Shown piece after piece: positions 14,608 to 22,157 of a DNA stretch of 22,157 nt (the first letter of the stretch is position 1; every line of letters starts with the position of its first letter). The notes beneath the pieces were generated by a model, which had not been told where the DNA came from, made no database searches, and worked only from the letters and a program-made list of their open reading frames with translations. Source of the stretch: JAXGTD01 sp040775095 (lineage in GTDB: Bacteria > Pseudomonadota > Gammaproteobacteria > Chromatiales > Chromatiaceae); NCBI GenBank assembly GCA_040775095.1, contig JAXGTD010000063.1, positions 1 to 22,157 on the forward strand. Reading direction: 5' to 3'. The position numbers and the translations under genes were made by a program.

Positions 14608-15220
14608 CCTGACGGCCCGCTCCATTGGCGTCGCGGTCCTCTGCATCGCGCCGCTGCTGCATGGCTGCGGCCCCATGGTCGTCGCCGGTGCCGCCTATGG
14701 CGCGTCGGTGGCCTATGAACGCCGCTCCACGCAGATGGTCTTCGACGATGAGATGGTGGAGCTGCAGGCGCGCAAGCTGCTGTTTCAGAACCGGGATATC
14801 AGCGCGCACAGCAGCATCTCCGTCACCAGCTACAACCTGATGGTGCTGCTGACCGGGCAGGCGCGGAGCGCCGAGGTCAGTGAGAAGTTCGCCAAGCTCG
14901 TCAGTGAGCTGCCGAAGGTGGTCCGGGTGTACAACGAGGTCCAGATCGGACCCAATATCAGTTTTGCGCGGGAGAGCAATGATGCCTACCTCACATCGCG
15001 AGCCAAGCTGGCGCTGCAGGACATCGATCTCCCGGGCTTCGATATGCTGCGTGTCAAGATCGTGACCGAGGACGGCGTGGTCTACCTGATGGGCCTGGTG
15101 ACGCCGCAAGAGGCGGACGCCACGGTCGACAAGGTCCGGCGCATCCCCGGTGTCGTGCGGGTCGTGAAGCTTTTTGAATATGTCCAGCCCAAGTCCAAAG
15201 ACCAGGCCCCGGCTTCCTGA
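14597..15220 (+). CDS. dolP: Dual-BON-domain outer-membrane lipoprotein DolP/YraP
   Basis: DolP (YraP) is an outer-membrane lipoprotein with two BON domains that binds anionic lipid, helps keep the outer membrane intact and supports the BAM complex. The 207-residue product has a signal peptide ending in LLHGC, with the lipidated Cys24. A GAAYGASVAYERRSTQMVFDD-type linker follows, then BON domain 1 at about 55-120 (VLLTGQA, VVRVYNEVQIG) and BON domain 2 at about 130-200 (VKIVTEDGVVYLMGLVT, IPGVVRVVKLFEYV). E. coli DolP is 191 residues. It starts inside yraN (11-base overlap). In E. coli diaA stands between yraN and yraP; here it is missing. Its 3' end overlaps the next gene by 41 bases. Confidence 0.93.
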   Translation: MKYDLTARSIGVAVLCIAPLLHGCGPMVVAGAAYGASVAYERRSTQMVFDDEMVELQARKLLFQNRDISAHSSISVTSYNLMVLLTGQARSAEVSEKFAKLVSELPKVVRVYNEVQIGPNISFARESNDAYLTSRAKLALQDIDLPGFDMLRVKIVTEDGVVYLMGLVTPQEADATVDKVRRIPGVVRVVKLFEYVQPKSKDQAPAS

Positions 15221-16595
15221 GCGCGCCGAACGCGCGCTGCGTGCGATCGTCGGCCCCGACGCCCTGCTGACGGACGCCGCCGACTGCTGGCCCTATGGCT
15301 ACGACAACAGCCGCCGGCAGGCCCTGCCGCAGGCGGTGATCTTCGTCACCGAGGCCGAGCAGGTTCGCGCCGTGGTGGCGCTGTGCAATGAGGAGCGCAT
15401 CCCGGTCACCGCGCGCGGGCTCGGTACGGGCACCACCGGCGCGACCGTGCCCGAGCGCAACGGCATCGTCATCGCCTTCGAGCGCATGAACCGGATCCTG
15501 CGCATCGACCCCGCCAACCGTCTCGCCGTGGTCGAGCCCGGCGTCGTCAACGATGACCTGCAGCGGGCCGTAGCGGCCCATGGATTCTTCTGGCCACCCG
15601 ACCCAACCAGCGCCGCGGTCTGCACGGTCGGTGGCAATCTGGCCTACAACTCGGCCGGCCCGCGGGCGGTGAAGTACGGCACCCCGCGCGAGAATACGCT
15701 GGGCCTGACTGCCGTCACCGGGGCCGGGGAGGCGATCCGCACCGGTGTTCTCACCACCAAGGGCGTGGTCGGCTACGATCTCACCCGCCTGATCATCGGC
15801 TCCGAGGGCACGCTGGCGCTGATCACCCGTGCAACCCTGAAGCTGACGCCGCTGGCCGAGGCCAAGCGCACGTTGCGGGCTACCTATCGTGACATCCACG
15901 GGGCCGCCGCGGCCGTCGCCGCGATCATGGCGCAACCCATCACGCCCTGTGCGCTCGAGTTCATGGACGCGTCCGCCATCGAGATGGTGCGGCGCTTCTC
16001 CGACCTGGGTTTGGCACCGCGGACCGGGGCCCTGTTGATGATCGAGGTCGACGGTGCCGCGGACTGTGTCGATAACGCGGCGGCCCTGGTCAGCGCGGCG
16101 GCGCGCACCGAGGGGCTGCTCGATCTCGTTGTCGCGGCGAGCCGCGATGAGATCGACGCGCTGTGGCGCACCCGCAAGGCACTCTCGCCGGCACTGCGCC
16201 ACGTGTCCCCAAAGAAGATCAACGAGGACGTGGTCGTGCCGGTGTCGCGCATCGGCGAGTTCATCGATGCCCTCGAGCGGTTCTCCGACGAATATGGGAT
16301 CCGCATCGTCAACTTCGGCCATGCCGGGAATGGCAATATCCACGTCAATCTGTTGGTCGACCCCGACGATCCCGACGAGATGGCACGCGCCGAGCGGTGT
16401 CTCGACGCCGTGTTCAACCTCGTGGTCGCCCTCGATGGCACCCTGTCGGGCGAACACGGCGTCGGCCTGGAGAAACGCGACTTCGTCGCCCGCGAGATCG
16501 ACCCCGCGGCGTTGGCGCTGATGCGGGCGATCAAGCGACAGTTCGACCCAAACGGCATCCTCAATCCGGGCAAGGGGCTGCCGCTGGAAGACTGA
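15180..16595 (+). CDS. FAD-linked oxidase, glycolate/D-lactate dehydrogenase type
   Basis: This flavoprotein belongs to the GlcD/Dld group of the VAO family, which oxidises 2-hydroxy acids such as glycolate or D-lactate. The 471-residue product has an FAD-binding domain at about 35-215 (VTARGLGTGTTGATVP, a TVGGNLAYNSAGPRAVKYG block, IIGSEGTLALIT) and an FAD-oxidase C domain at about 230-468 with NEDVVVP, NFGHAGNGNIHVNLL and SGEHGVGLEKR. E. coli GlcD is 499 residues. No GlcE or GlcF partner is adjacent, which favours a stand-alone D-lactate or D-2-hydroxyacid dehydrogenase, but the substrate cannot be read from sequence. The start is taken as ATG 15180; TTG 15174 is an in-frame alternative. 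It overlaps the dolP end by 41 bases, suggesting coupling, and is convergent with ptsP. Confidence 0.88.
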   Translation: MSSPSPKTRPRLPERAERALRAIVGPDALLTDAADCWPYGYDNSRRQALPQAVIFVTEAEQVRAVVALCNEERIPVTARGLGTGTTGATVPERNGIVIAFERMNRILRIDPANRLAVVEPGVVNDDLQRAVAAHGFFWPPDPTSAAVCTVGGNLAYNSAGPRAVKYGTPRENTLGLTAVTGAGEAIRTGVLTTKGVVGYDLTRLIIGSEGTLALITRATLKLTPLAEAKRTLRATYRDIHGAAAAVAAIMAQPITPCALEFMDASAIEMVRRFSDLGLAPRTGALLMIEVDGAADCVDNAAALVSAAARTEGLLDLVVAASRDEIDALWRTRKALSPALRHVSPKKINEDVVVPVSRIGEFIDALERFSDEYGIRIVNFGHAGNGNIHVNLLVDPDDPDEMARAERCLDAVFNLVVALDGTLSGEHGVGLEKRDFVAREIDPAALALMRAIKRQFDPNGILNPGKGLPLED

Positions 16596-16606
16596 TCCCG
16601 GCCGTC

Positions 16607-16692
16607 GCGCCACCCCATGGCGCGGCCCGTTCCGTCGCCCGGGTGAGCGAAAACGGCGCGAGTCGGAAACCGCGTCTTCGCTTCTCCCGGGC
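16607..16692. terminator. Paired hairpins between convergent genes
   Basis: Two inverted repeats fill the 124-base gap between the FAD oxidase and ptsP. GCGCCA (16607-16612) pairs with TGGCGC (16618-16623) over a 5-base loop. GCCCGGG (16637-16643) pairs with CCCGGGC (16686-16692), and inside it AGCGAA (16646-16651) pairs with TTCGCT (16677-16682). The second can fold on both strands, as expected for a bidirectional terminator, although there is no T run. Confidence 0.5.
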
Positions 16693-16719
16693 TCGGCCTG
16701 TGCCGGCGACCTGCCGCCG

Positions 16720-18984
16720 TCAGCGTCCCGGGCGCACCAGGCCGCCGAGACCCAGGTCTTCGAGTGCCTCCAGCAACAGGCGTCGCACGGCGGTGGCGGT
16801 TTCGCACTGCAGCGCGACGCCAAGGATCTCGCGGGCACGGGTACGGCTGATACTGCGGATCACGCATTTGACACGCAGCAGACTGCCCGCGCTCATGCTG
16901 AGGCTGTGCACGCCGATGCCGAGCAGCAGCACCGCGGCGAGGGGGTCGCCAGCCATCTCGCCACAGACGCTGACCTCGCGGCCATGCACGCGGGCCCCGG
17001 CGACGGCGGTGATCAGTGCCTGCAGCACCGCGGGGTGAAGCTCGTTGTAGAGGTTCGCGACATGGGCGTTGTTGCGGTCCACGGCGAGCACATATTGGGT
17101 GAGATCGTTGGTGCCGACCGAGAGGAACTGGACCCGCCGGGCCAGGGCCTCGGCCAGGTACACCGCGGCGGGGACCTCGATCATGACGCCGACCGGCGGC
17201 ATGCTCACCGGGTGACCCTCCTCTTCGAGCTCTTCGTGGGCGCGCTGTATCTGGAGCAGTGCCTCCTCCACCTCCTCGACGGTGGTGATCATCGGCAGCA
17301 GGATCTGTAGGTTGTCGAGGCCGATGGCGGCCCGCAGCATGGCCCGGATCTGGGTTCGGAAGATCTCCGGGTGGTCGAGCGTGATGCGGATACCCCGCCA
17401 CCCGAGAAACGGGTTCGACTCCTCGATGGGGAAATAGGGCAGGGGCTTGTCGCCACCGATGTCCAGCGTACGGATGGTCACGGGCCGCGGTGAGAAGGTC
17501 TTCAGGACATTGCGATAGTGCTCGGTCTGGTTCGACTCGCCGGGGAAGCGGTCACGGACGATGAATGGAAGCTCGGTTCGATAGAGTCCGACCCCTGCAG
17601 ACTCCTCGATCCCCAAAGGCCGCTGCTCGGAGACCAGGCCGGTGTTGAGATACAGTGGCAGGATATAGCCGTCGCTGGTCTCCGGCGGCAGCCCCCGCAG
17701 GTTGTCCAACTCGGCGCTGAGTACGCGATCGTCCGCCGCGAGCCGCTCGTACTCGTGCTTCACGGTCGGCGAAGGGGCCACGTAGATGCGGCCGCGGTAG
17801 CCGTCGACAATGATCTCGCGCCCATTCAGGCGACTCACCGGCAGCTCGCTCACACCCATGGTCGCGGGTACACCGATACCGCGGGCCAGGATTGCCACGT
17901 GTGAGAGGCCGGAGCCGGTGGAGCTGACGATCCCGGCCAGCCGGTCGGAGGGCACATCGGCGATCTGCATGGCGCTGATCTCGTCGCCGACGAGGATGGT
18001 GTGGGGCGGGTACTCGAGCGCCGGGGTATCGCGGTTCTGCAGCCGCATCAGGATGCGTCGGCCGAGGTCGCGTACGTCGGAGGCGCGCTCACGCAGATAG
18101 GGGTCTCGCATCTGCTCGAACACGTTGGCATGCTCGGCAATGGTGTCGCGCAGCGCCGCCTGGACCCAGTTGCCGGCCTTGATCCGCTCAAGCGTACCCT
18201 CGATCAGGGTATCGCTCTCGAGCATCAGCGCCCAGGCATCGAACAGCGCGCGGTCTTCCTGCCGCAGGGCATGGCCGATGCTGACCGCGAAGTGGGCGAT
18301 CTCGCCCGCCACGTCGCTTAGCGCCTCGCGGAAGGCCGTTGCATCGGCCTCGGCGTCGAGTGCCGGCTTATCGGGCACGGCATCGAGGTCGGCCGGCGGA
18401 TAACAGACCACGGCGGTGCCAATGGCGATCCCGGGCGATGCGGCGAGCCCGGCGAGGAAACGGCTCGGCAGGCCGCCTAGTTGATGCAGGCGGCCGAGCT
18501 CCCCGGTCGCGCGGGCCAGCGCGATGGCCGCGGCCAGCTGCGCGGCCAGCGTGATGACGAAGGTCACCTCGTCGTCGCTGAAGCGGTGGGGCTCGCGCTG
18601 GCGCAACACCAGCACCCCTTGCACCTTGCGATTCTGGATGATGGGGACGCCGAGAAAACCGCGGAATCGCTGCTCACCGGTCTCCGCGACGAACAGATAG
18701 CGGGGATGGGTCGGCGCATCGTCGAGATGGACGATGTCGGCGCGTTCGGCCACCCAGCCGATCAGGCCGCGGTTGAGTGGGAGTCGGACCCGGCCCACGG
18801 CGTCCGGACGCAGCCCGTCGGTGGCTTGCAGGACGTGCTCGCGGTTGTCGAAGTCGGTCAGATAGACCGAGCACACGTCGCTGTCGATCGCACGTTTCAC
18901 CTGCTTGACGATGATGTCCAGTGCCTCCTCCAGCGAGGTGGCATGGTTGACCTGTTGGACGATGCGCAGAAGGGATTCGAGCAT
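16720..18984 (-). CDS. ptsP: PEP-protein phosphotransferase PtsP (enzyme I-Ntr)
   Basis: PtsP takes phosphate from phosphoenolpyruvate and passes it to NPr, starting the nitrogen-related phosphotransferase relay that ends on EIIA-Ntr and regulates potassium, nitrogen and envelope responses. The 754-residue product has the expected order: GAF domain at about 17-160 (sensor of glutamine/2-oxoglutarate in this family), the PEP-utiliser N domain, the phosphorylated His362 in GLSHVAILARGIGVPATMG, and the PEP-binding barrel with GVGLYRTELPFI, TLDIGGDKPLPYF, NPFLGWRGIRI, MIEVPAAV and the acid Cys674 in SVCGEMAGDP. The C-terminus carries about 80 residues after that. The ATG at 18984 coincides with the family start. 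rppH lies upstream in the same direction, 141 bases away, as in Pseudomonas. Confidence 0.96.
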   Translation of the reverse strand: MLESLLRIVQQVNHATSLEEALDIIVKQVKRAIDSDVCSVYLTDFDNREHVLQATDGLRPDAVGRVRLPLNRGLIGWVAERADIVHLDDAPTHPRYLFVAETGEQRFRGFLGVPIIQNRKVQGVLVLRQREPHRFSDDEVTFVITLAAQLAAAIALARATGELGRLHQLGGLPSRFLAGLAASPGIAIGTAVVCYPPADLDAVPDKPALDAEADATAFREALSDVAGEIAHFAVSIGHALRQEDRALFDAWALMLESDTLIEGTLERIKAGNWVQAALRDTIAEHANVFEQMRDPYLRERASDVRDLGRRILMRLQNRDTPALEYPPHTILVGDEISAMQIADVPSDRLAGIVSSTGSGLSHVAILARGIGVPATMGVSELPVSRLNGREIIVDGYRGRIYVAPSPTVKHEYERLAADDRVLSAELDNLRGLPPETSDGYILPLYLNTGLVSEQRPLGIEESAGVGLYRTELPFIVRDRFPGESNQTEHYRNVLKTFSPRPVTIRTLDIGGDKPLPYFPIEESNPFLGWRGIRITLDHPEIFRTQIRAMLRAAIGLDNLQILLPMITTVEEVEEALLQIQRAHEELEEEGHPVSMPPVGVMIEVPAAVYLAEALARRVQFLSVGTNDLTQYVLAVDRNNAHVANLYNELHPAVLQALITAVAGARVHGREVSVCGEMAGDPLAAVLLLGIGVHSLSMSAGSLLRVKCVIRSISRTRAREILGVALQCETATAVRRLLLEALEDLGLGGLVRPGR

Positions 18985-18990
18985 GTGCGG

Positions 18991-19000
18991 TAACCGGTTA
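18991..19000. repeat. TAACCGGTTA palindrome before ptsP
   Basis: A perfect 10-bp palindrome centred 11 bases upstream of the ptsP start, extending imperfectly as GGTAACCGGTTAGCC. It replaces any clear ribosome site at that position and could be a protein-binding site. A palindrome of this length can occur by chance in a window of this size. Confidence 0.3.
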
Positions 19001-19125
19001 GCCGCGTCGCGCGGACCGTTTCGAAGCGTCTGCCTTGTGGCGACGGGTGGCGATCCAGGGTGGTGTCAAGGGGTGTCGTCCGGCACGGGTGCGGCGCGGT
19101 GGCCTCGACCCGGGCGGCGGTCGCC

Positions 19126-19710
19126 TCAACGCCCTTTCTCGTGCAGGTAGCTGCCGAGCGAGGACGGACCCTCGCGTGCCGTGTCGCGCCGTGTTTCGCG
19201 TGCTGGCTCGTAGCCCTCTGCGAGTGCTGGCACACCGTCTGGGTACAGCAGCGGGGCGAGCTCGTTGAGGGCCTGTTCGTAGACGCGGCGTTTGAAATAG
19301 ACCACCTCGCGCAGCGGGTACCAGTAGCGTACCCAGCGCCAGGCGTCGAACTCGGGCTTGTCGCAGCGGTCGAGGCAGAACTCGCCCTCGCCGCAGTTGA
19401 CTCGCAAGAGATACCAGACCTGTTTCTGACCGATACAGACGGGGCCGCAGTGGCGGCGGATGAACCGCTTGGGGAGCCGGTAGCGCAGCCAGCCACGGGT
19501 GCAGCCGAGAATGGTGACCTGATGTGCGAGCAGGCCAACCTCTTCCTCGAGCTCCCGGAACATCGCCTGCTGCGGGGTCTCGTCGGACTTGATCCCGCCT
19601 TGCGGAAACTGCCAGGCGTTCTGGCCGACGCGCCGGCCCCAGAACAGGCGTCGCTCGCCGTTGCTCAGGATGATGCCGACGTTGGGTCTGAAGCCGTCGC
19701 GGTCGATCAA
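19126..19710 (-). CDS. rppH: RNA pyrophosphohydrolase RppH
   Basis: RppH is a Nudix hydrolase that converts the 5' triphosphate (or diphosphate) of mRNA to monophosphate, opening it to RNase E. The Nudix box G-x5-E-x7-RE-L-x-EE-x-GL is complete at residues 38-60 (PQGGIKSDETPQQ, then FRELEEEVGL). RppH-specific features are IDRDGFRPNVGI at the N-terminus, WQFPQGG, TRGWLRYRLPKR, CIGQKQVWYLL and PEFDAWRWVRYWYPLREVVYFKR. I chose the TTG at 19710 because it puts Met at the exact family start (MIDRDGFRPN), with GAGG 9 bases upstream; a GTG at 19749 in the same frame would add 13 residues with no similarity. The roughly 35-residue polar C-terminal tail is variable in the family. It diverges from the HAD gene. 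Confidence 0.94.
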   Translation of the reverse strand: MIDRDGFRPNVGIILSNGERRLFWGRRVGQNAWQFPQGGIKSDETPQQAMFRELEEEVGLLAHQVTILGCTRGWLRYRLPKRFIRRHCGPVCIGQKQVWYLLRVNCGEGEFCLDRCDKPEFDAWRWVRYWYPLREVVYFKRRVYEQALNELAPLLYPDGVPALAEGYEPARETRRDTAREGPSSLGSYLHEKGR

Positions 19711-19789
19711 GCTGCCATACCTCGTTGAGTTCCTATGGCATTTTTCCACATTCGCCGCAACGTGGGCAAATCGGGCCGCGATTCAGTTT

Positions 19790-19818
19790 TTGCTGATATT
19801 CCGTAATTTCGCTACCGT
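19790..19818 (+). promoter_or_regulatory. Candidate promoter for the HAD phosphatase gene
   Basis: TTGCTG (19790-19795) and TACCGT (19813-19818) are spaced by 17 bases in an AT-rich patch, about 50 bases upstream of the gene. Both hexamers keep the most conserved positions but match only half of the consensus. Confidence 0.35.
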
Positions 19819-19867
19819 AGTGGGACCATTCTCTGAATTCGGCGCGCCGCCCCGAGGAGCACACCCG

Positions 19868-20530
19868 ATGCCGCTGGCGATCTTCGACCTCGACAACACG
19901 CTGCTGGCCGGCGATTCCGACTACCTTTGGGGGCGGCATCTGGTGGAGCTTGGCGTGGTCGACTCCGTGGCCTATGAGGCGGCCAACGAGCGATTCTACG
20001 CGGACTATCGCGCGGGCCGGCTGGACATCGACGCCTTTCTGCGTTTTGCGCTGCGGCCGCTGTGTGAGCACTCGCTATCGGATCTGCTGCGTTGGCGCGA
20101 GGCGTTTCTGCGCGAGAAGATCGAGCCCATCATGCTGCCGGCGGCGCGGGCCCTGGTGGAGCGCCACCGCGCCACGGGCGACACGCTGATGATCATCACC
20201 GCGACCAACGCCTTCGTGACCGCGCCGATTGCCGAGCGCTTTGGCATCGCCCACCTGATCGCCACCGAACCGGAGCAGATCGACGGCCGCTACACGGGGG
20301 AGGTGGAAGGGGTGCCGGCGTTTCAGCACGGCAAGGTCGAGCGCCTCGAGCGCTGGCTGGCGCGGCACGGGCAGGATCTGCGCGGCAGCGCCTTCTACAG
20401 CGACTCGATCAACGACGTGCCGCTGCTCGAGCGCGTCGACCACCCGGTGATCGTCGATGCCGACGAGCGCCTCCAGGCGGTGGCGCGCCAGCGCGGTTGG
20501 CCGCGGCTGTCGTTACGCGAACCCACCTGA
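19868..20530 (+). CDS. HAD-IB family phosphatase (SerB-like)
   Basis: This is a cytoplasmic phosphohydrolase of the haloacid dehalogenase superfamily, subfamily IB, related to phosphoserine phosphatase. The 220-residue product has motif I FDLDNTLL with nucleophile Asp7 and acid/base Asp9, a helical cap at about 15-90, motif II IITATN near 114, a motif III lysine in HGKVERL, and motif IV SDSINDVPLLE near 177. The substrate is unknown; the HAD-IB type found next to rppH and ptsP in Pseudomonas has this architecture, so it is probably the orthologue. GAGGAG at 19854-19859 precedes the ATG by 8 bases. It diverges from rppH across 157 bases. Confidence 0.9.
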   Translation: MPLAIFDLDNTLLAGDSDYLWGRHLVELGVVDSVAYEAANERFYADYRAGRLDIDAFLRFALRPLCEHSLSDLLRWREAFLREKIEPIMLPAARALVERHRATGDTLMIITATNAFVTAPIAERFGIAHLIATEPEQIDGRYTGEVEGVPAFQHGKVERLERWLARHGQDLRGSAFYSDSINDVPLLERVDHPVIVDADERLQAVARQRGWPRLSLREPT

Positions 20531-20688
20531 GCGCATCACCCCGGTCGTCGCTGATTCCCTGTCGGCCGGAAACCCGGTAGGTTCTTCGTCCGCGCCAGTC
20601 ATTTCCCGTTCATCGCATCCACACGCTGCCGAAACACGGCGCGGCTAACATTGCCCCTTGGTGTTGCATAGAGACCCGAGGAGTACGC

Positions 20689-21456
20689 ATGGCAGCGATC
20701 GCGTCTGCATTGTCGAACCGCCGTGGCGAACGGCTGTTTGTTGAGCTGGCGGCGGATGCCGGGGCCGTACGCGAGGCCCAGGCACTGCGCTATCAGGTCT
20801 TCGGTGAGGAGATGGGCGCGAGGCTCCCGAGCGCGCATGCCGGGCTGGATGTGGACGCGCTCGATCCCTACTGTCAGCATATGGTGGTGCGCGAGACGGA
20901 CAGCGGCCGCGTGGTGGGCTGCACGCGTCTGCTCAGGGATACCGATGCGAGGCGGGCTGGGCGCTTCTATGCCGAGGGCGAGTTCGCGATGGATGCGCTC
21001 GTGGCCCTGCCCGGACGTCTGCTGGAGCTGGGTCGCACCTGCATCGCCCCGTCGTACCGCTGCGGCTCGGCCATCGCGGTACTCTGGTCCGGGGTGGCGG
21101 CCTATATCCGGCTGCAGGGAATCGACTTCTTGTTCGGTTGCGCCAGCGTTGCGCTGGGGGAGGACGATGTGCAGGCCGCGGCGATCATGAACCGTCTACG
21201 CCGCCTGGCGATGACCCCGGCCTCGCTGCGCGTCGCACCACGCGCACCGCTGCTCAACTCCAACGTGCCGGACGATGTCCTCGATGCGCCGCTGCCGCCG
21301 CTGCTCAAGGCCTATCTTCGCCTTGGCGCGAAGGTCTGCGGCGAGCCTTGCCGGGACCCGAGCTTCGGTGTCGCCGACGTGCTCATGCTGCTCGATGTCA
21401 GCGAGCTGAACCCGGCCTACTCCAGGCATTTCCTGGAGCGTGTCGCGACGTGCTGA
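20689..21456 (+). CDS. olsB: Ornithine N-acyltransferase OlsB
   Basis: OlsB transfers a 3-hydroxyacyl chain from acyl carrier protein to the alpha-amino group of ornithine, giving lyso-ornithine lipid. The 255-residue product has the GNAT-like OlsB plan: EAQALRYQVFGEEMGA at about 30-45, the LDVDALDPYCQHMVV block, VVGCTRLL, then LELGRTCIAPSYRCGSAIAVLWSGVAAYI and FLFGCASV. The C-terminal part (LLKAYLRLGAKVCGEPCRDPSFGVADVLMLLDV) also fits. GAGGAG lies 5 bases before the ATG. The acyltransferase that completes the pathway follows 73 bases downstream in the same direction, which strongly supports this over a general hemolysin-type acetyltransferase. Confidence 0.9.
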   Translation: MAAIASALSNRRGERLFVELAADAGAVREAQALRYQVFGEEMGARLPSAHAGLDVDALDPYCQHMVVRETDSGRVVGCTRLLRDTDARRAGRFYAEGEFAMDALVALPGRLLELGRTCIAPSYRCGSAIAVLWSGVAAYIRLQGIDFLFGCASVALGEDDVQAAAIMNRLRRLAMTPASLRVAPRAPLLNSNVPDDVLDAPLPPLLKAYLRLGAKVCGEPCRDPSFGVADVLMLLDVSELNPAYSRHFLERVATC

Positions 21457-21529
21457 TCCGCCTGGGCCGCGCCTGGGCAGCGGCCTCGGTATCCTCCGCT
21501 GGGTCGACCTGACGGGGCGACGGAAACGA

Positions 21530-22157
21530 ATGCGAAAGACGCTCTCCATCTGGCGCGGTCTGCGTGTCGCCGAGAATGCGCTGACCGGGGCCGCGATCCT
21601 CGGCCTGGTCACCCTGACCAATGCCGTTGGCTTGCGCTGTGCCTGGCTGCCGGGCGTGGTGCGCTGGTGGCATCGGAGGCTGTGTCGCTGCCTGGCCATC
21701 CGGATGCGGGTCAACGGTGCCCTTGCCCCGCGGGTCCTGTTGGTTGCCAATCACGTCTCCTGGCTCGACGTCCCCGTCCTCGGTGCCCAGGGACGGATCG
21801 GCTTTTTGTCGAAGTCGGAGGTCCGCGACTGGCCCCTGATCGGCTGGATGTCGGCCGTGGCCGGGACCCTCTTCATCGAGCGCGGCGCATACCAGGCCGC
21901 GCGGCTGATCACGCGCATCGGCGAGCGCGTGAGCGACGACCGCCCGGTCGCGATCTTTGCCGAGGGCACGACCAGCAATGGGTTGTCGGTGCGTCGCTTT
22001 CACCCACGCCTGTTCGCGGCGGCCCAGCGCCCAGGCGTGCGGGTGCAGCCGGTCGCGCTGCGCTACGGCCGCGACGGGCAAGCCGATCTCCTGACCCCGT
22101 TCGTTGGCGACGACGAGCTGATCCCGCACCTGCTGCGCCTGCTGCGCCAGCCGGCGA
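21530..22157 (+). CDS. olsA: Lyso-ornithine lipid O-acyltransferase OlsA (3' end missing)
   Basis: This PlsC-type membrane acyltransferase adds the second acyl chain to lyso-ornithine lipid; the PlsC family also includes 1-acylglycerol-3-phosphate acyltransferases. I translated it from ATG 21530: 209 complete codons with no stop before the window ends, so the gene is truncated by the window edge. Residues about 15-40 form a hydrophobic membrane segment. The catalytic HX4D motif is His75-Asp80 in NHVSWLD, a second block is FLSKSEVRDWPLIGW, and the phosphate-binding block III is EGTTS at 145-149. Position after olsB favours OlsA; a PlsC of phospholipid synthesis is the alternative. Confidence 0.88.
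   Translation, partial: MRKTLSIWRGLRVAENALTGAAILGLVTLTNAVGLRCAWLPGVVRWWHRRLCRCLAIRMRVNGALAPRVLLVANHVSWLDVPVLGAQGRIGFLSKSEVRDWPLIGWMSAVAGTLFIERGAYQAARLITRIGERVSDDRPVAIFAEGTTSNGLSVRRFHPRLFAAAQRPGVRVQPVALRYGRDGQADLLTPFVGDDELIPHLLRLLRQPA

Noticed and set aside
1..22157. Mobile element, prophage, defence island or CRISPR
   Set aside because: No transposase, integrase, phage, nuclease-defence or Cas motifs, no terminal repeats and no regularly spaced repeats; the genes are conserved chromosomal ones of uniform composition.

Overview
This is a GC-rich chromosomal window with 17 confident protein genes (the last one cut by the window edge) and no rRNA, tRNA, transposase, phage gene or CRISPR array that I can see. 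The gene content (LpoA, YraN, DolP, RsmI, PtsP beside RppH, TypA/BipA) and the gene order point to a gammaproteobacterium. High GC, bacterial glycogen genes and ornithine-lipid genes would suit the Chromatiales/Ectothiorhodospiraceae area or a relative, but the genus cannot be fixed from sequence reading alone.

Layout. 50-5639 is a glycogen block: glgB (minus) diverges from glgC and malQ (plus) across a 373-base control region. 5811-8863 is a three-gene ABC importer of the iron-siderophore/haem/cobalamin type (binding protein, permease, ATPase). 8957-10783 is typA/bipA (minus), convergent with the importer, with a hairpin after each gene. 10784-11397 is 614 bases without a convincing gene; it holds a minus-strand intrinsic terminator with seven Ts, an exact DnaA box plus degenerate copies, an AT-rich stretch and a cluster of inverted repeats. 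11398-15220 is the conserved envelope/ribosome block: rsmI (minus) diverging from lpoA, yraN and dolP (plus). 15180-16595 is a glycolate/D-lactate dehydrogenase-like flavoprotein overlapping dolP. 16720-20530 holds ptsP and rppH (minus) with a divergent HAD phosphatase. 20689-22157 is olsB followed by a partial olsA.

How the genes work together. GlgC makes ADP-glucose, GlgB branches the glucan and MalQ reshuffles the resulting maltooligosaccharides; glycogen synthase is not in the window. LpoA (activator of the main peptidoglycan synthase) and DolP (outer-membrane integrity) are both outer-membrane lipoproteins. PtsP is the entry enzyme of the nitrogen-related phosphotransferase system and RppH removes 5' pyrophosphate from mRNA. 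OlsB and OlsA would make phosphorus-free ornithine lipids.

Most of the window is ordinary housekeeping sequence. I found no new protein system. The part most worth a second look is the non-coding interval between bipA and rsmI, where other gammaproteobacteria such as Pseudomonas carry rnpB and then mraZ, but where neither is recognisable here.
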